Shown: positions 7,340-17,102, counted from the first letter of the stretch. The stretch: DNA of 23,928 bases from Paramacrobiotus richtersi (GCA_034698045.1 JAQGAU010000784.1:1-23928), one strand, 5' to 3'. Notes: generated from the letters alone by a model not told the origin. Program-made: numbers and translations.

Positions 7340-8929
7340 CTGCAAGGACTAATTTTCTCCTTCACGTTTACGTTTGGGAAAAAGGCAAAGAATTTCAAAG
7401 CTGATCATAAAAAAGATTGATGTTTGAAATGTGGTTTACCTTCGACTTGAACGTCCGCAGTGGCAGTGACGGTTCCGAATGTATTTCGCGCCGTGCAGAC
7501 GTATGTCCCGTGATGTTCGCTCTTAATATCTGAGAAAATGATTATATCGGCTCGGTAGGTCGTATTTACCCCCTCCGGAAAAGGCCTCCCATCAGCACGG
7601 GTCCATGTCACTTCAGGATCCGGTCTGCCCTCTTCCACTCGACATATAAGGTACGCATTCTGGTGGAGTTGCACGCGAAGGGGAGAGTCAGGAAAAATCG
7701 CAATTCTCGGGATTTCTTTTTCTGTCAAACAGAATTGGTCGGTCGAAATGACGTGTCGTATATGTTAGCATATTGCATATCTCTTAAGTGACCAGTCTGG
7801 TCTTTAATACAGAATCAACTCAATGATGGCAATGGTTGCTAGCCCTCACTTCTGGTACATAACACAGTTACCAATTAAGGCAGATTGGACATGTCAGCGT
7901 TATTCCAGGTTCTCGTGAATCTGTCATATACTACATGAATGTCGCATACAGAAATGTATGCGAAGAAGCCAGACATAATAGACTATAAACTCGAAATGCA
8001 TGAAGTTTGAATCAGTTTACTACAACCTGCCCTTTACTTCCAGTGTTACTGTCTCCGATTGTATGCATATTGTCTAGATCACTCGAAGCCTGGCAGAAGT
8101 AGATACTGCCGGCATCCGAATGGGCGTTTTGAGTAATTTAGCTTGCATTCCGTGCCTTAGGGCGCGGACAATTAAGCGTTTCAGATTACTGTTTCATTAT
8201 TATTATTGTATCAGGTTTATTTATTAATGCAGTACAGTGGAAAGGGTTCTATGGCAATATCATCGCCGTTCCACTGCAAGTGGCCGTTGCCCAGTTTCAA
8301 ATCAGTAATTGCTTTAGCGTCGGACGACGAGACGTTTCCCTCGCTTGTCGCGTTGTCTCCTCTCATAGCTCTCTTCAGCCAGTTTTTGTCATTGCTCAAA
8401 AATGCTTCGGAACCGTTAGCTATAGCAGCCGGACGAGATAACATGGAAAAAGGCAGCAGTGGACAATGATGGTCCTTGATGCTTTGTGCTTACTAAGTTT
8501 TCAGGGTCATTAAAACATGCCTAGCACTATCAAGTTCAGTCAAATGTGCTTTTGAGAGAATGAACAAAACCTTCACACTTTGCTAATAATAGAAAGCGAA
8601 GACGGTATCTAAGATTTTGTCTAGATCAGGTTTTATCAGCACCAGACCAGGAACTGCTATAACTGCAAGAGTATTACAATAACTTCGTAGCTAAAACCGC
8701 GCTCCACCCTCCCAATGCATCTTCAAATTTCAACGCTTTTCTGGAGCCCTGTTCACAACATGGCTGACACCTTACAAGTATAGTTCTTCTGATCACTTGT
8801 AAATAATGCGATAACCACATCCATTCCGCTGCATATTGATTTATTCGGGTAGAACTGCTACATACCTTGTTCTCCATTGATTGCAATTACAAAGCCAGCA
8901 TACAGCAAACACAGAGGTAAAAGTTCCAT
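7323..8929 (-). CDS. Compact secreted single-Ig protein gene (Ig gene 2)
   Basis: Three exons join in phase: 8866-8929 (signal peptide, ends phase 1), 7440-7721 (one Ig domain, phase 1-1) and 7323-7339 (tail VDAPS, TGA). The product would be 120 residues: hydrophobic leader LLPLCLLYAGFVIAI, then an I-set Ig domain with cysteines in LICRVEEG and YVCTARN and the motif TWTRADGRPFPEG. It is a paralogue of the seven-Ig gene downstream. The other Ig exons are absent except for an unusable relic at 8031-8155. The short tail results from a one-base difference after the last acceptor relative to gene 1. TATAAATT lies about 200 bp upstream of the ATG and ATTAAA lies beyond the stop. The exon joining is inferred; transcripts would decide. 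A decaying pseudogene is the alternative. Confidence 0.55.
7440..7721 (-). CDS. Ig gene 2, Ig exon
   Basis: A 282-bp open phase 1-1 exon between GTTTGACAG|AA and GAAG|GTAAAC. It is a complete Ig domain, EIPRIAIFPDSPLRVQL to DVQVEG, closest to exon 584-865. It stays open while neighbouring relics are broken, which hints at selection or recency. Confidence 0.75.
8031..8155 (-). pseudogene. Relic of the Ig-b second-half exon in Ig gene 2
   Basis: Aligns with exon 960-1077: acceptor CTAAG|GC, then the AGGCTTCGA stretch coding for part of CQAS in place of CEAS, and an end matching GGAAGTAAAGG. It carries a TAA in frame, several small indels (125 bp against 118 bp) and GC in place of the GT donor. 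It cannot serve as a coding exon. Confidence 0.7.
8217..8444 (-). other. 75-codon open frame in intron 1 of Ig gene 2, unrecognised
   Basis: A minus-strand frame with ATG, of hydrophilic mixed composition (NWLKRAMRGDNATSEGN, then TDLKLGNGHLQWNGDDIAI), ends in TAA and overlaps AATAAATAAA. The composition looks protein-like and the end looks like a gene terminus. There is no domain I recognise, no clear upstream exon, and it sits inside an intron. It could be a fragment of an inserted retrocopy or chance. Confidence 0.2.
8866..8929 (-). CDS. Ig gene 2, exon 1: signal peptide
   Basis: ATG at 8929-8927 followed by 21 codons plus one base: ELLPLCLLYAGFVIAINGEQ after Met, then donor CAAG|GTATGT. 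Length, phase and the AINGEQ end equal those of exon 4424-4487. Confidence 0.75.
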
Positions 8930-9129
8930 TTTCTCCCGTTTAACAAGTGCGGCGGTAAGTCAGCGCAACAGAATGCAAACCTAATAATACTCCGTTGATG
9001 ATAAACGCGATAGAAACGCAGGCCGGCTTAATAGGTACAGGAGGCTCGACAAACCTTGCACAACTAGCAAACGAAAATTATCGTGTCGTGCCCTGTTATG
9101 TGTGCCTGCACGTGGTGCTCTGCACACAT

Positions 9130-9137
9130 AATTTATA
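9130..9137 (-). promoter_or_regulatory. TATA box candidate of Ig gene 2 (TATAAATT)
   Basis: TATAAATT on the minus strand, about 200 bp upstream of the ATG at 8929, embedded in the block shared with the other Ig gene. The match to the core promoter motif is good; a start site is not visible from sequence alone. Confidence 0.4.
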
Positions 9138-9215
9138 CTTGTGGACTCTGTCACGATTTGTGTTGTGAACCCACCCAATCCAGATCCGATCGGTCTGGTC
9201 AAAGAAATCAAGGAG

Positions 9216-9715
9216 TGCGTAACGGTAGCTGTTGCTATACCCATGCTTTAAACGAGAAAGCTTGCGCTTGTTATATACCAATATTTATTCCGGCCTTTTA
9301 TGATGTCCACATTGCAACTGATCAAATCATTGATTTTGCCGAACCGCACCGGTAATCAGTATGTACATACTGCGCAGTAAAGCGACATGCCGCTTTAATA
9401 CCGGCTCTACCACATCTGAGAATCTTGCGTTTCTCATACACGAGCGAGCAGACTAACCTGCATGTTATACAGCGTATCTCCTCATTTTCCAGTTTGAGAG
9501 GAATCAAACCAGAAAATAAACAAACTAAATACCCAAATCCACTTCGTTGTTTAATATGCTCCGCAACAATCTGGTGAGAATTATGTACGATTGCAACGGA
9601 TAACAACCAGCCGACTGGAGCAATCTAAATGCTTATATACAGGTATCAAAGAAATGGGGCAGACTGACAGTGAGATTCTGAGAACATCAAAAACTCTCAT
9701 TTAGCGGCCGTACAA
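9216..9715. other. Spacer between Ig gene 2 and the small-peptide gene
   Basis: Contains the 3' flank of the small-peptide gene and the far upstream region of Ig gene 2. A 94-codon minus-strand frame at 9322-9606 has no recognisable domain. A distant AATAAA (plus-strand TTTATT at 9284-9289) could serve the small-peptide gene. No repeat was recognised. Confidence 0.35.
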
Positions 9716-9906
9716 TCAAGATGCTGACTTGCTACCGCCGCCCAGATGCTTCTTGGCCAGGCCGACGAGAGTCGCCGCAGCTGCGCCGCCCGCTGCACCT
9801 TCCGCCGTACTGACATGGGGTGCCGCCGCTCCCACCGCCAGGCCGACCGCCGTTCCCTTGGCAGCATCTCCAGCAATGCCACGTCTCATGCGGTTGGCTG
9901 AGGATA
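9716..9906 (-). CDS. Small-peptide gene, exon 2
   Basis: Encodes the propeptide end SSANRMRR and the whole mature peptide. The acceptor is a clean pyrimidine tract plus ACAG. GC content is well above that of the flanks, as expected for GCC/GGC-rich Ala and Gly codons. Confidence 0.8.
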
Positions 9907-10279
9907 CTGTAAAGAAAGACAAAAATCTGTGTATGCATCGAAAACGTCAGACAATGGCATCCAAGCATCACATCTTCCCTATCTTCACAATTGTTAAATC
10001 GCAGCAAAACGGGCTCTGACAACTCAAAAAAAGGACACTTTCCACGCGAACAGCAACTTCAGCAATAAAACTGCAATCTTCAACCATACTAGTTATGCTA
10101 TCATTTCTGTGTAGTCATAAGTTAAAAAAGAACCGATGGGATATGGGTTTCGAATCGAAGCGTTTCAGTTGTTAAGTTAGGTTTAAAGTGTCGTTCAACA
10201 TATGATTCATAAGAATGAACTTACAGGTTGAAAGAGTGAGCAGGACAACGAAAAGGACACAAACTGATTTAGCGGCCAT
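9716..10279 (-). CDS. Small secreted Gly/Ala-rich peptide precursor, 81 aa
   Basis: Two exons: 10225-10279 (55 bp, ATG in AACCATGG context, donor ACCT|GTAAGT) and 9716-9906 (191 bp, acceptor TTTACAG|TA, stop TGA at 9718-9716). They join in phase 1 through a leucine codon. Residues 1-19 are a hydrophobic leader (SVCVLFVVLLTLSTL). RMRR at 24-27 is a furin-type site. The mature 54-residue peptide (28-81) starts GIAGDAAKGTAVGLAVGAAA and ends LVGLAKKHLGGG plus SKSAS. It has no cysteine, is rich in Gly and Ala, and holds a GxxxGxxxG glycine zipper. Such features suit membrane-active or antimicrobial peptides, but function is inference. A TATA box lies 106 bp upstream of the ATG. No family recognised. 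Confidence 0.8.
10225..10279 (-). CDS. Small-peptide gene, exon 1 (signal peptide)
   Basis: Eighteen codons plus one base encoding the secretion leader. The intron is 318 bp (9907-10224). Confidence 0.8.
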
Positions 10280-10384
10280 GGTTAACTGTTAGCACGGAAA
10301 TTTGTACAGTATTACGCAAATTCAGGAGTATGCAATAATTGACAAGCTGCTATCAATGGACAACTTGCCACAAACACACCAGCG

Positions 10385-10392
10385 TTTTTATA
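10385..10392 (-). promoter_or_regulatory. TATA box of the small-peptide gene (TATAAAAA)
   Basis: TATAAAAA followed by C on the minus strand, 106 bp upstream of the ATG. It predicts a start site near 10360 and a 5' leader of about 80 bases. Confidence 0.6.
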
Positions 10393-11239
10393 CCTGAAGG
10401 ACACATCGATTCTGCAGCCTCATCATGACCATGCAAACGTTTTTACCGCTCTTGTTTCTCGGCCCGAATGGAAATGCCCATTTTTACATGCAGCCGCAAC
10501 AACGGCAGAAATAATGCGAAATTATGTAATTTACGTTTTAGCGGGACAGTGACGATGAGTGTGCAGTTCGTGGCTGCCTCGAGGCTATTTTAGTCGGTGA
10601 ACGTTTTCTGCAGTTTGTTAGCATTCTTGCGCTCTGGTGTTTGCTCATGACTAGAGGGAAAACATGGCAATACATTAAAGAAATACTACGTTTGGATTTA
10701 GAAACTCACTTCCAGGTGCTGTCGGAAGAAAAGGAGTTCTTCTTTGCTCCGAATAGCCATCGCCATAAAATTAACTTGTGTCTTTTTCATTGTCATTGTC
10801 CTGTTCGCCTTTTCAACTCGTAAGTTGACTTTTTTTCACAGCAAGGTGAGTGAAATTCTTGTCGCAGCTGTCTCTTTACGCCGATAGCTTCGTACACGGT
10901 CTATGTGGAAATATACTGATAAAATCCGCGATTTGTTGTTAAACTTTAATTCAGCAATGATCTTCCATAGTTGCGTTAACAATGTTGTAACAATTATTAT
11001 ATACTCAGCAGAAAAGCACGAATAATTATTAGCTAAACTTAAGACAAGTCGTAACAGTTCTCTTCATCCCACAACGCTTATCAGCTTGGGAACAGCGCAT
11101 TCCTGCTAGAGCATTGCCGCACTTCTTTGGCCAGTATGATAAAGCATACATTAGGCGGATGTGAACGCTTATGAACGTTTAATATCATAAACCGTACTGT
11201 GTTAGGCGTAAGCGAACGCTTATGTGTAAGCACGATGTG
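10393..11239. other. Gene-poor spacer
   Basis: Upstream DNA of the small-peptide gene plus AT-rich sequence. The 11-mer GAACGCTTATG occurs twice (near 11163 and 11213), about 50 bp apart. No coding pattern recognised. Confidence 0.4.
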
Positions 11240-12581
11240 TTATGATGTAGCGTTCCAAACTATCCGGATAGACTTCGGTGCATGTGGCGCATGTTGTGAC
11301 TGCAGCCGGCGCATGCGCTCGTGTTGGTCACGCTTACTTTCCTCCCTCCTTGAGGCTTTTTGTCCCCAGAAGTGATCCATCAGGCAAGCCAACCAACCGG
11401 ACGACTCCAACGCTCCGTCTGCCAGGTCCGCCGGGTCTGTGACGTCCATCCCGTTGTCCAACGCACAGATCCTCCACGATGCTACCACTCGGTCCTCTCA
11501 CTTCCTCCTCCGAAAAGACCGCCTCCAGTTCCACATCCTCACTTAGTTGCTCTTGTGCGGCATCCTTGCGCTTGGTGCTTTTTCTCCAACAAGCTGCTAA
11601 TGCAGTTCGATATTAACATAGTACGAACAACAGTGCTGCGCAAATCCCGATACCGGACTATCCACCAACTGTTCCTTTCAGCAAGTTTAATCGGGCGAAA
11701 ATCTCTGGCACCTGTCCGGACTTGGAGACACTTTGTACAAGTTCCCCAACATCTGCAACGCCGTTCTCTTCCGTCGTCGCTGCCAGCTGTCCAAGCAAAT
11801 TAGACGTCACGGAATGTTCTTTCTCCATCACCGCTTGCAGTGCCGATGCAGAACGGTCCACTGACTCCTTGAATTGTGCCGCCAACAAATGATGTCTCAC
11901 GGCTGTTACTGGCTTGACCAAGGTCCATACATCGTTCCGTTCTTCGTATGGCCTTCCGTTGAAGTTCACAACGCTTGATATCCAGAAACATTCTTTACAC
12001 GGCAGTAGTGTGAAACCATCCGTACTGATTGTGAAATTACCGGTCTTCGGCTGTGGTCCACATTTTGAGTGTTCCACAGTAAACTGTAGTTTGGCAGGTC
12101 TGCACTGCCGTATGACACCGAACATCCCGGAACTCTGCACAGATTGGCAGTGATTCAGTTGCAGTTCCCGTGCAGCTAACACTCCCGACACACGACTAAG
12201 TGTGTTAATGTTGTCCACTCGTGCACGAGCAAATCGACAGTCCAGTGCATTGACCACGTTGACCACGGCATTTTCCTGTTCGACTATGATGTCTTCTACA
12301 TACTGTAGGTGCTGTTCCAAGGCCAATGAAATGTTAGCTCCCCCTTCAGTTGCCTTTTAATCCTTCGGACCTTCGCCGGCCGTTTCCCTTTTGACGTTGA
12401 ATTGAGCCGAACTTCCGCCAGATTCAGCGGCACTCCCCCCACTGAAAGGGCAACGAAGACGTTGGGTTGCTCCAGAACAGTGTAGAGCTGTCTCTTCACG
12501 CCCCCGCATGCAATTGAACTTTGTTATCCCAACACGAAATCCATTTAGTGCACAATGTCTCTTAGACGATGGTGAGCACAT
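11240..12581 (-). mobile_element. Fossil virus-like envelope glycoprotein gene
   Basis: The minus strand carries pieces of a viral-type surface glycoprotein in order. The upstream part (about 12.33-12.58 kb) has a basic RxKR-like cleavage-site motif. A cysteine-bearing ectodomain (about 11.66-12.33 kb) has CGPQP, a GNFTIS...DGFTLLPC block and NFNGRPY. Below 11.66 kb a hydrophobic anchor-like stretch and a charged tail follow. The ectodomain pattern recalls envelope genes of invertebrate LTR retroelements and of negative-strand RNA viruses such as chuviruses. I cannot separate the two. The copy is broken, with a few breaks. No polymerase, capsid gene or flanking long terminal repeat was recognised, so it looks like an isolated, moderately old insertion. 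Confidence 0.55.
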
Positions 12582-12599
12582 TCTGCGTATGGCTTTCCT

Positions 12600-15100
12600 T
12601 GTCTCTGAGAAATCTTTCTCAATTCACATGGCTTTTTAGATGCTTGTGTGTCTGACCACACAAATGTCCGTTGACCTTGAATTACATAACCGTCCGATCG
12701 GTTTGTCGTAATTTCTCAGACCACGCTGAGCACGGGGCATTTGTCACAACTTTGGTATAGAGAGATTTCCTCCACCTAACAATTTATTGTGGTGTGGGTT
12801 TTGTCGCCTTTAGGCACCTGATCCTTTAGGTTTCGCTCTGTAGCTCCACAATCTCAGTTTTGGTCCTCCTATCTCAGCACTTGAGCAGTTCTCGTTTTTC
12901 TGCCACTATAATATTTCTGATATTTTTATTAGGTCAATTGGATCTAGAGTGAATAGGTACTGCATGCGTACTGCTGATTTCAGGTTTTATTTGCATGATT
13001 GTGGTAAAGAAGCAGTAGGACAACTTCCACAAACAAATGCTGCTAAAAATCATAACGTCAACTGTTCTCACTTCCCAGTCATATCTCGGCCTTCCTTTTT
13101 TTTAATTAATAATTTAAGTCCGTTTTTACCTGTAACTATGCGACAACCCGCTGTCGAAATAAATATGTGTTAATAATAACAATAATGCATTAATATTAAA
13201 ACTGGTATCCGACCCTGATAACGTTACGATAATTATAATGGTGACTTATTTCTGTCACAACCAATGTCCACAAAAATTACTATTAATTACTGTAAGATTT
13301 CGTTCAAGCTCTAAAACTAGGGTAAAAATGCATATTTATTCAGTGCATTAATTTTTTGTTTAAGTGAATTTGAATGCGTTAAGTTGTATACAATAAATGC
13401 CTTGATGCGGTGCACTAGTTTTCACGATTTTCGATGGAATAATTTTTTTCATTACTTGATAATTGTTTAACTATTGAGTGATCGTCGTTTTACTTGATAC
13501 AAAAAAAAATCGATATCGCAACAATTTATGAAATCACGTTCAACAACGAGTGAAACGGTTAAAGTTGAAATACTGTGATGTGATTCAATTTGAGTAGCGT
13601 AACCATTTATCAGCACTATCTGTACATTGTAGTCAAACATAAAAAACAAGACTAAAAATTATATAAGAATCCGAAGCGCGTGAGTCACTCGTAAATTGTT
13701 TCATAGGATGCAAAGGTCACTGCACTGCGCCTCTTTTGATATACCGCATCTATGCCGAAGTTTGATTAGTTAAAAACTTCATTTTTATTGAGAGAGATAT
13801 CACAGCGATTTAGGTTCCTAAATTCTCCGGGATCGACGACTGCATGTTGCACCCTTTACAATCTAAAACTGACGAAGCGTTATGTGTACAGCAACTGCAA
13901 AAAAAACCAACAGTAAGTACACGATGTACACGAACGTACATTTTATAACAAGCCATTCTACAACGTGTCTCTGTTTGATCTTTTAGCAGTTCTCAAAATC
14001 AAAGAAGAATTCAGATTCCAATTTAGTTACGAAAATAAAGTGACTGCTTGAGACAACTTGGGGGACAGATGGTACCGGTATGTATTAAACGGGCCTGATC
14101 ATGCAGTACGTGAGACGTGGCGTAGCGTACAGGCTAGTTGCTGGTCATCAATCCAACCGATGGATTCCGGTTTACGGCCGCTTGTGTCTGTTAACGTGAC
14201 TCACTTTTTTTGACAGAAATCTCGTAAAGCTCTATCAAGGGATTTCCTGTTATCTTTTTTGTCAGTGAAATGTCATGTGCGTGCTTGTTTTCTGGAAGTG
14301 GGTGTGAGTTAAATATCATCAAAGCTTCGACAGGAAGTTGAGTTGGGGACAAGGGACGTTGGCGCCTGGAACGACTGCAAAACGCACCTTACACAGATGC
14401 GATCATTATGAATCCATGATAATTAAGAATAAAGTCATCTGAGTCGGATATCAGCTTCCACTTGTCAACATCAATATATAGAAGCATGTTCGCGCTGTAG
14501 TTTTCGCCACAATAGGTTCCATATGCTGCTATATGTATGTTGTGTGAAGCATATCGTAATGAAAGGGCTCCTAGAGATGTTCGAAGATTGTCAGGACATC
14601 TCTGAGTATTATGAAAGCATCAGAATATTTATCCTGTGTTCTTGTAAGTGATTTTTTGCCAACTTTTTCTCAATGATCAATGACCTAATCTGGTAATTTA
14701 TTATATGTTTTTTAATTTGCAAGACCGAATGGCAGATGACACTCATTGAGGCCCATGCGTTGAAACGTATGTATGTATCTGTATGTTTACACATGCTTAA
14801 AAATTTGTCCGTTTAACCATGTTATGCGTAATTTACTTGATCTTACACCATCAGCATCTGGGGAATTAGCCGCTTCACTACGAATTCACATACACACAGA
14901 TTATCCATACTTTCAAGATGTCTTTTATTTCGCTACTTCACACTTTGAATAATTGTAAAGAAATCATACAATGCAGGAAGCAATATTTTCAACAGAATCC
15001 TGGAGCTCAAATCTGAAAAACGGTTGATTCATGCACTAACCAAAATTCTCGTGTTTGACCCATGCGTACAGTCTCGGCAAGTATAAATGCGCAGAATTTA
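12600..15100. other. AT-rich gene-poor stretch
   Basis: About 2.5 kb of AT-rich DNA with short homopolymer runs. No exon with plausible splice sites, no repeat pair and no RNA gene was recognised on either strand. Open frames of 60-75 codons here look random. Confidence 0.4.
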
Positions 15101-15114
15101 AAGAAACCGAACCT

Positions 15115-15165
15115 GGTTTAAAAGAGAACTGTTTAAAAGAGGTGCGACGAAATTCGCGCTGCTTT
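15115..15165. repeat. Dispersed repeat, copy 1 (partner 17945-17990)
   Basis: Plus-strand blocks GTTTAAAAGAG, GAAATTC and CGCTGC occur in the same order at both loci with small indels, about 80% alike over some 40 bases by eye. It is probably the body of the same short element as the adjacent tRNA-like head. Confidence 0.45.
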
Positions 15166-15210
15166 TCAACACATAACGGGTCTCGAGAGTCACGAAAAAT
15201 GGACAAAAAA

Positions 15211-15285
15211 GTGGAGTCAGTCGGAATCGAACCGCTGACGCTGCCGCTCTGTCTGACCAGCACTACCACTGGACCACGATCACGT
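15211..15285 (-). repeat. tRNA-like Pol III element, probable SINE head
   Basis: The minus strand has an A-box-like TGGTCCAGTGG (15266-15276), a perfect B box GGTTCGATTCC (15223-15233) and a T6 terminator (15205-15210). The acceptor arms do not pair and the anticodon arm is irregular, so it is not a functional tRNA. A tRNA-derived SINE head or a tRNA pseudogene fits better. Sequence just downstream on the same strand (15115-15165) recurs near 17945-17990. Confidence 0.5.
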
Positions 15286-15299
15286 TCAGACTTCAATGA

Positions 15300-16783
15300 G
15301 TAATATTTTTTTTAACAAGATGACGCACTCAGTTTCAAGGAGCGCGCTGCCGGTGTATTTAAAATTTCACGCGTTTAGATTTTGTTCGTGATTAGAGCTA
15401 CAAACACACGACAAGAAAAAGTTATATCAAAGTCAGCAACATTATTATTATCTCCACACTCTGTGTGAACGTTCTTATCTATCATCCTGATATGTCGAAG
15501 CCAGTGTGCTACAGCAGTCAGTGGTAACACAAGGCAAAGCTGCTAACGACTGTGTCGCTAACAAAATTCGCAAGCGTTTACAGTATATTATCATCGCATT
15601 CAAAATATATGCCACATTCTCTTGTGAAATGCCGAGCAGTCTACCCGACTCTCAACAACCAAATTAAACAGAAACTAAAAACCATTTTGAAAACCAAGTG
15701 GTTAGTAAAACGTGAAAGCAGTAAACAATCTTTGCTGGAATTACGTCGATCAAGTCACTACCCAGTCCTCAAGAAATCAAGCTTCACTTGTTTCCGTTTT
15801 GATTGAAACAGGAAATTTTATCGTCAAAAACAACCAATTATCTGTGCTAGCTGGATCTGCGGTCAATCAAGACTAATTACTTAGGTGATCGATAAAAGTT
15901 CCGCATAAACAGCAGGACAGCATGGTGAGTAGACAAAACCAAAAACAAGCTTGTTATGATATAGTTATTATTGTTTTTCAACTGTTTTACGCAAACAGTG
16001 TGCTCATGCGTTACTCTTCATGATTCTGACAAAGTTTTGATTTATGAATCTATTCGTAGAATTTGATTGGGTTTGTGAAATGCATGACACCAACCTTACA
16101 ACTAGTGAAAAAGAACTTGAAATCTTTATTAACAATACAAATTTGTAAAATATTTTATTAACTGTTATTTAATGCCCTTATAATTTTTAATATTCATAAA
16201 AAGTCACCGTCACAGTTATGAACAACTTTTAGATTAAAATTCATGTACCGTACCTATACGCTCAAGGTTAAGTGTGCAAGAAGATGAAGAAATAGTGATT
16301 ACAAGAAATAGTGATTACAAACGGATAACGCAACAAACTGCAACACCGACAATTCTTCCTAATATTTCATATGGTTCGGTGGCATGAGTCTGTCATGAGA
16401 CGAAGAGCTTGTAAAGCTCGATGCTGTATAACCTTCATACAAGCTGCACATCAATGATCTTAATTAATATATAAGCCTATAAATTTATTAACATGGACCG
16501 CAGAGACGTTTAAGGTAACATCCTTCTTATATAAGCGCGGTTATTGTTTAGTGGTTTCTCGACATGCAAGACTCTGTTGCACACCTGACTTTCGTACTGT
16601 AGTGGCTTCTCAAAAATTTCCCAGGTACCTAAATTTGCATGTCGTTACGAAAACGCGGACAGTGCAAGTCAATGCGTCGAAGTGGCTTTATAACATTTTA
16701 TGTCTAGAAATTTTTGGTGTCATTGTATTTTTATTTGACTTGCTGTAGTGTGCAGTTTTTGTTTTCACTTTCGGAAAGTATAT
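15300..16783. other. Gene-poor stretch
   Basis: AT-rich. The 84-codon plus-strand frame at 15552-15806 has no recognisable feature. The only repeat seen is the tandem at 16288-16319. Confidence 0.4.
16288..16319. repeat. 16-bp perfect tandem duplication
   Basis: AGAAATAGTGATTACA occurs twice in succession without change, a local replication-slippage type duplication. Confidence 0.9.
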
Positions 16784-16803
16784 ATTAGCGTTATAACGCT
16801 AAT
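16784..16803. repeat. 20-bp perfect palindrome
   Basis: ATTAGCGTTATAACGCTAAT equals its own reverse complement. It could form a cruciform or be a dimeric protein-binding site; there is no other evidence of function. Confidence 0.85.
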
Positions 16804-16831
16804 CAGCTGGAATAATGATCGCATTTTGACC

Positions 16832-17102
16832 ATTCCGTTCAGAGCAGCCTACCCCATCACCGGCGGACTTTATAATCATCTGGCCACTGTGTCTCATCCG
16901 ACGCTTTAACTTCTTCCGTTCCAATGCAGATTACGGGATATCGCGGGTGCCTATATCGCGACCGAGTGGTCTCGACAGTTCACTTCCGGCACACATCTGC
17001 GTTCAGCTCTCTATTTCGCGCTGCAACGCCCTATTGTGGTGCAGGATAGGTCCTGGGCGACCGTTCCGTCATCTCAGCGGAAGTATGGCCCCTCCCGGCC
17101 AT
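16832..17102 (+). pseudogene. OTU-protease-like relic
   Basis: In one plus-strand frame, PFRAAYPITGGLYNHL is followed, after an interval of about 45 bases with a TAA, by LRDIAGAYIATEWS, then SGTHLRSALYFALQRPIVV. The order recalls OTU cysteine proteases: (DGNC)LFRAAsyaltG...H..LR..ia.yi, then the late ElyALaqllqrPIvV strand. The catalytic DGNC motif is not visible; ILTI stands in its place. A candidate acceptor (CAATGCAG at 16922-16929) and donor (T|GTAAGC at 17102-17103) bound the second part. An intron of about 41 bp would be needed to avoid the stop. I infer a dead gene or an element-borne OTU domain. Assignment is from motif memory. Confidence 0.35.

Noticed and set aside
9083-9355. Open frames on both strands upstream of Ig gene 2
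   Set aside because: They overlap a promoter block conserved with the other Ig gene, where reading frame is not conserved.
9322-9606. 94-codon minus-strand frame between the small-peptide gene and Ig gene 2
   Set aside because: Several cysteines, but no leader, splice context or recognised domain; compatible with chance.
9729-10019. Pro/Ala-rich frames opposite and beside the small-peptide exon
   Set aside because: They are translations of the GC-rich exon in wrong frames; the spliced gene with signal peptide explains the sequence.
11360-11803. 147-codon plus-strand frame
   Set aside because: Antisense to the envelope fossil, whose motifs are on the minus strand.
15211-15285. Functional tRNA gene
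   Set aside because: The acceptor arms do not pair and the anticodon arm does not form, although both promoter boxes are present.
15036-15303. Open frames on both strands over the tRNA-like element
   Set aside because: The Pol III boxes and shared repeat explain the region; the frames have no protein-like features.
15552-15806. 84-codon plus-strand frame
   Set aside because: No recognisable domain, leader or splice context in AT-rich DNA.
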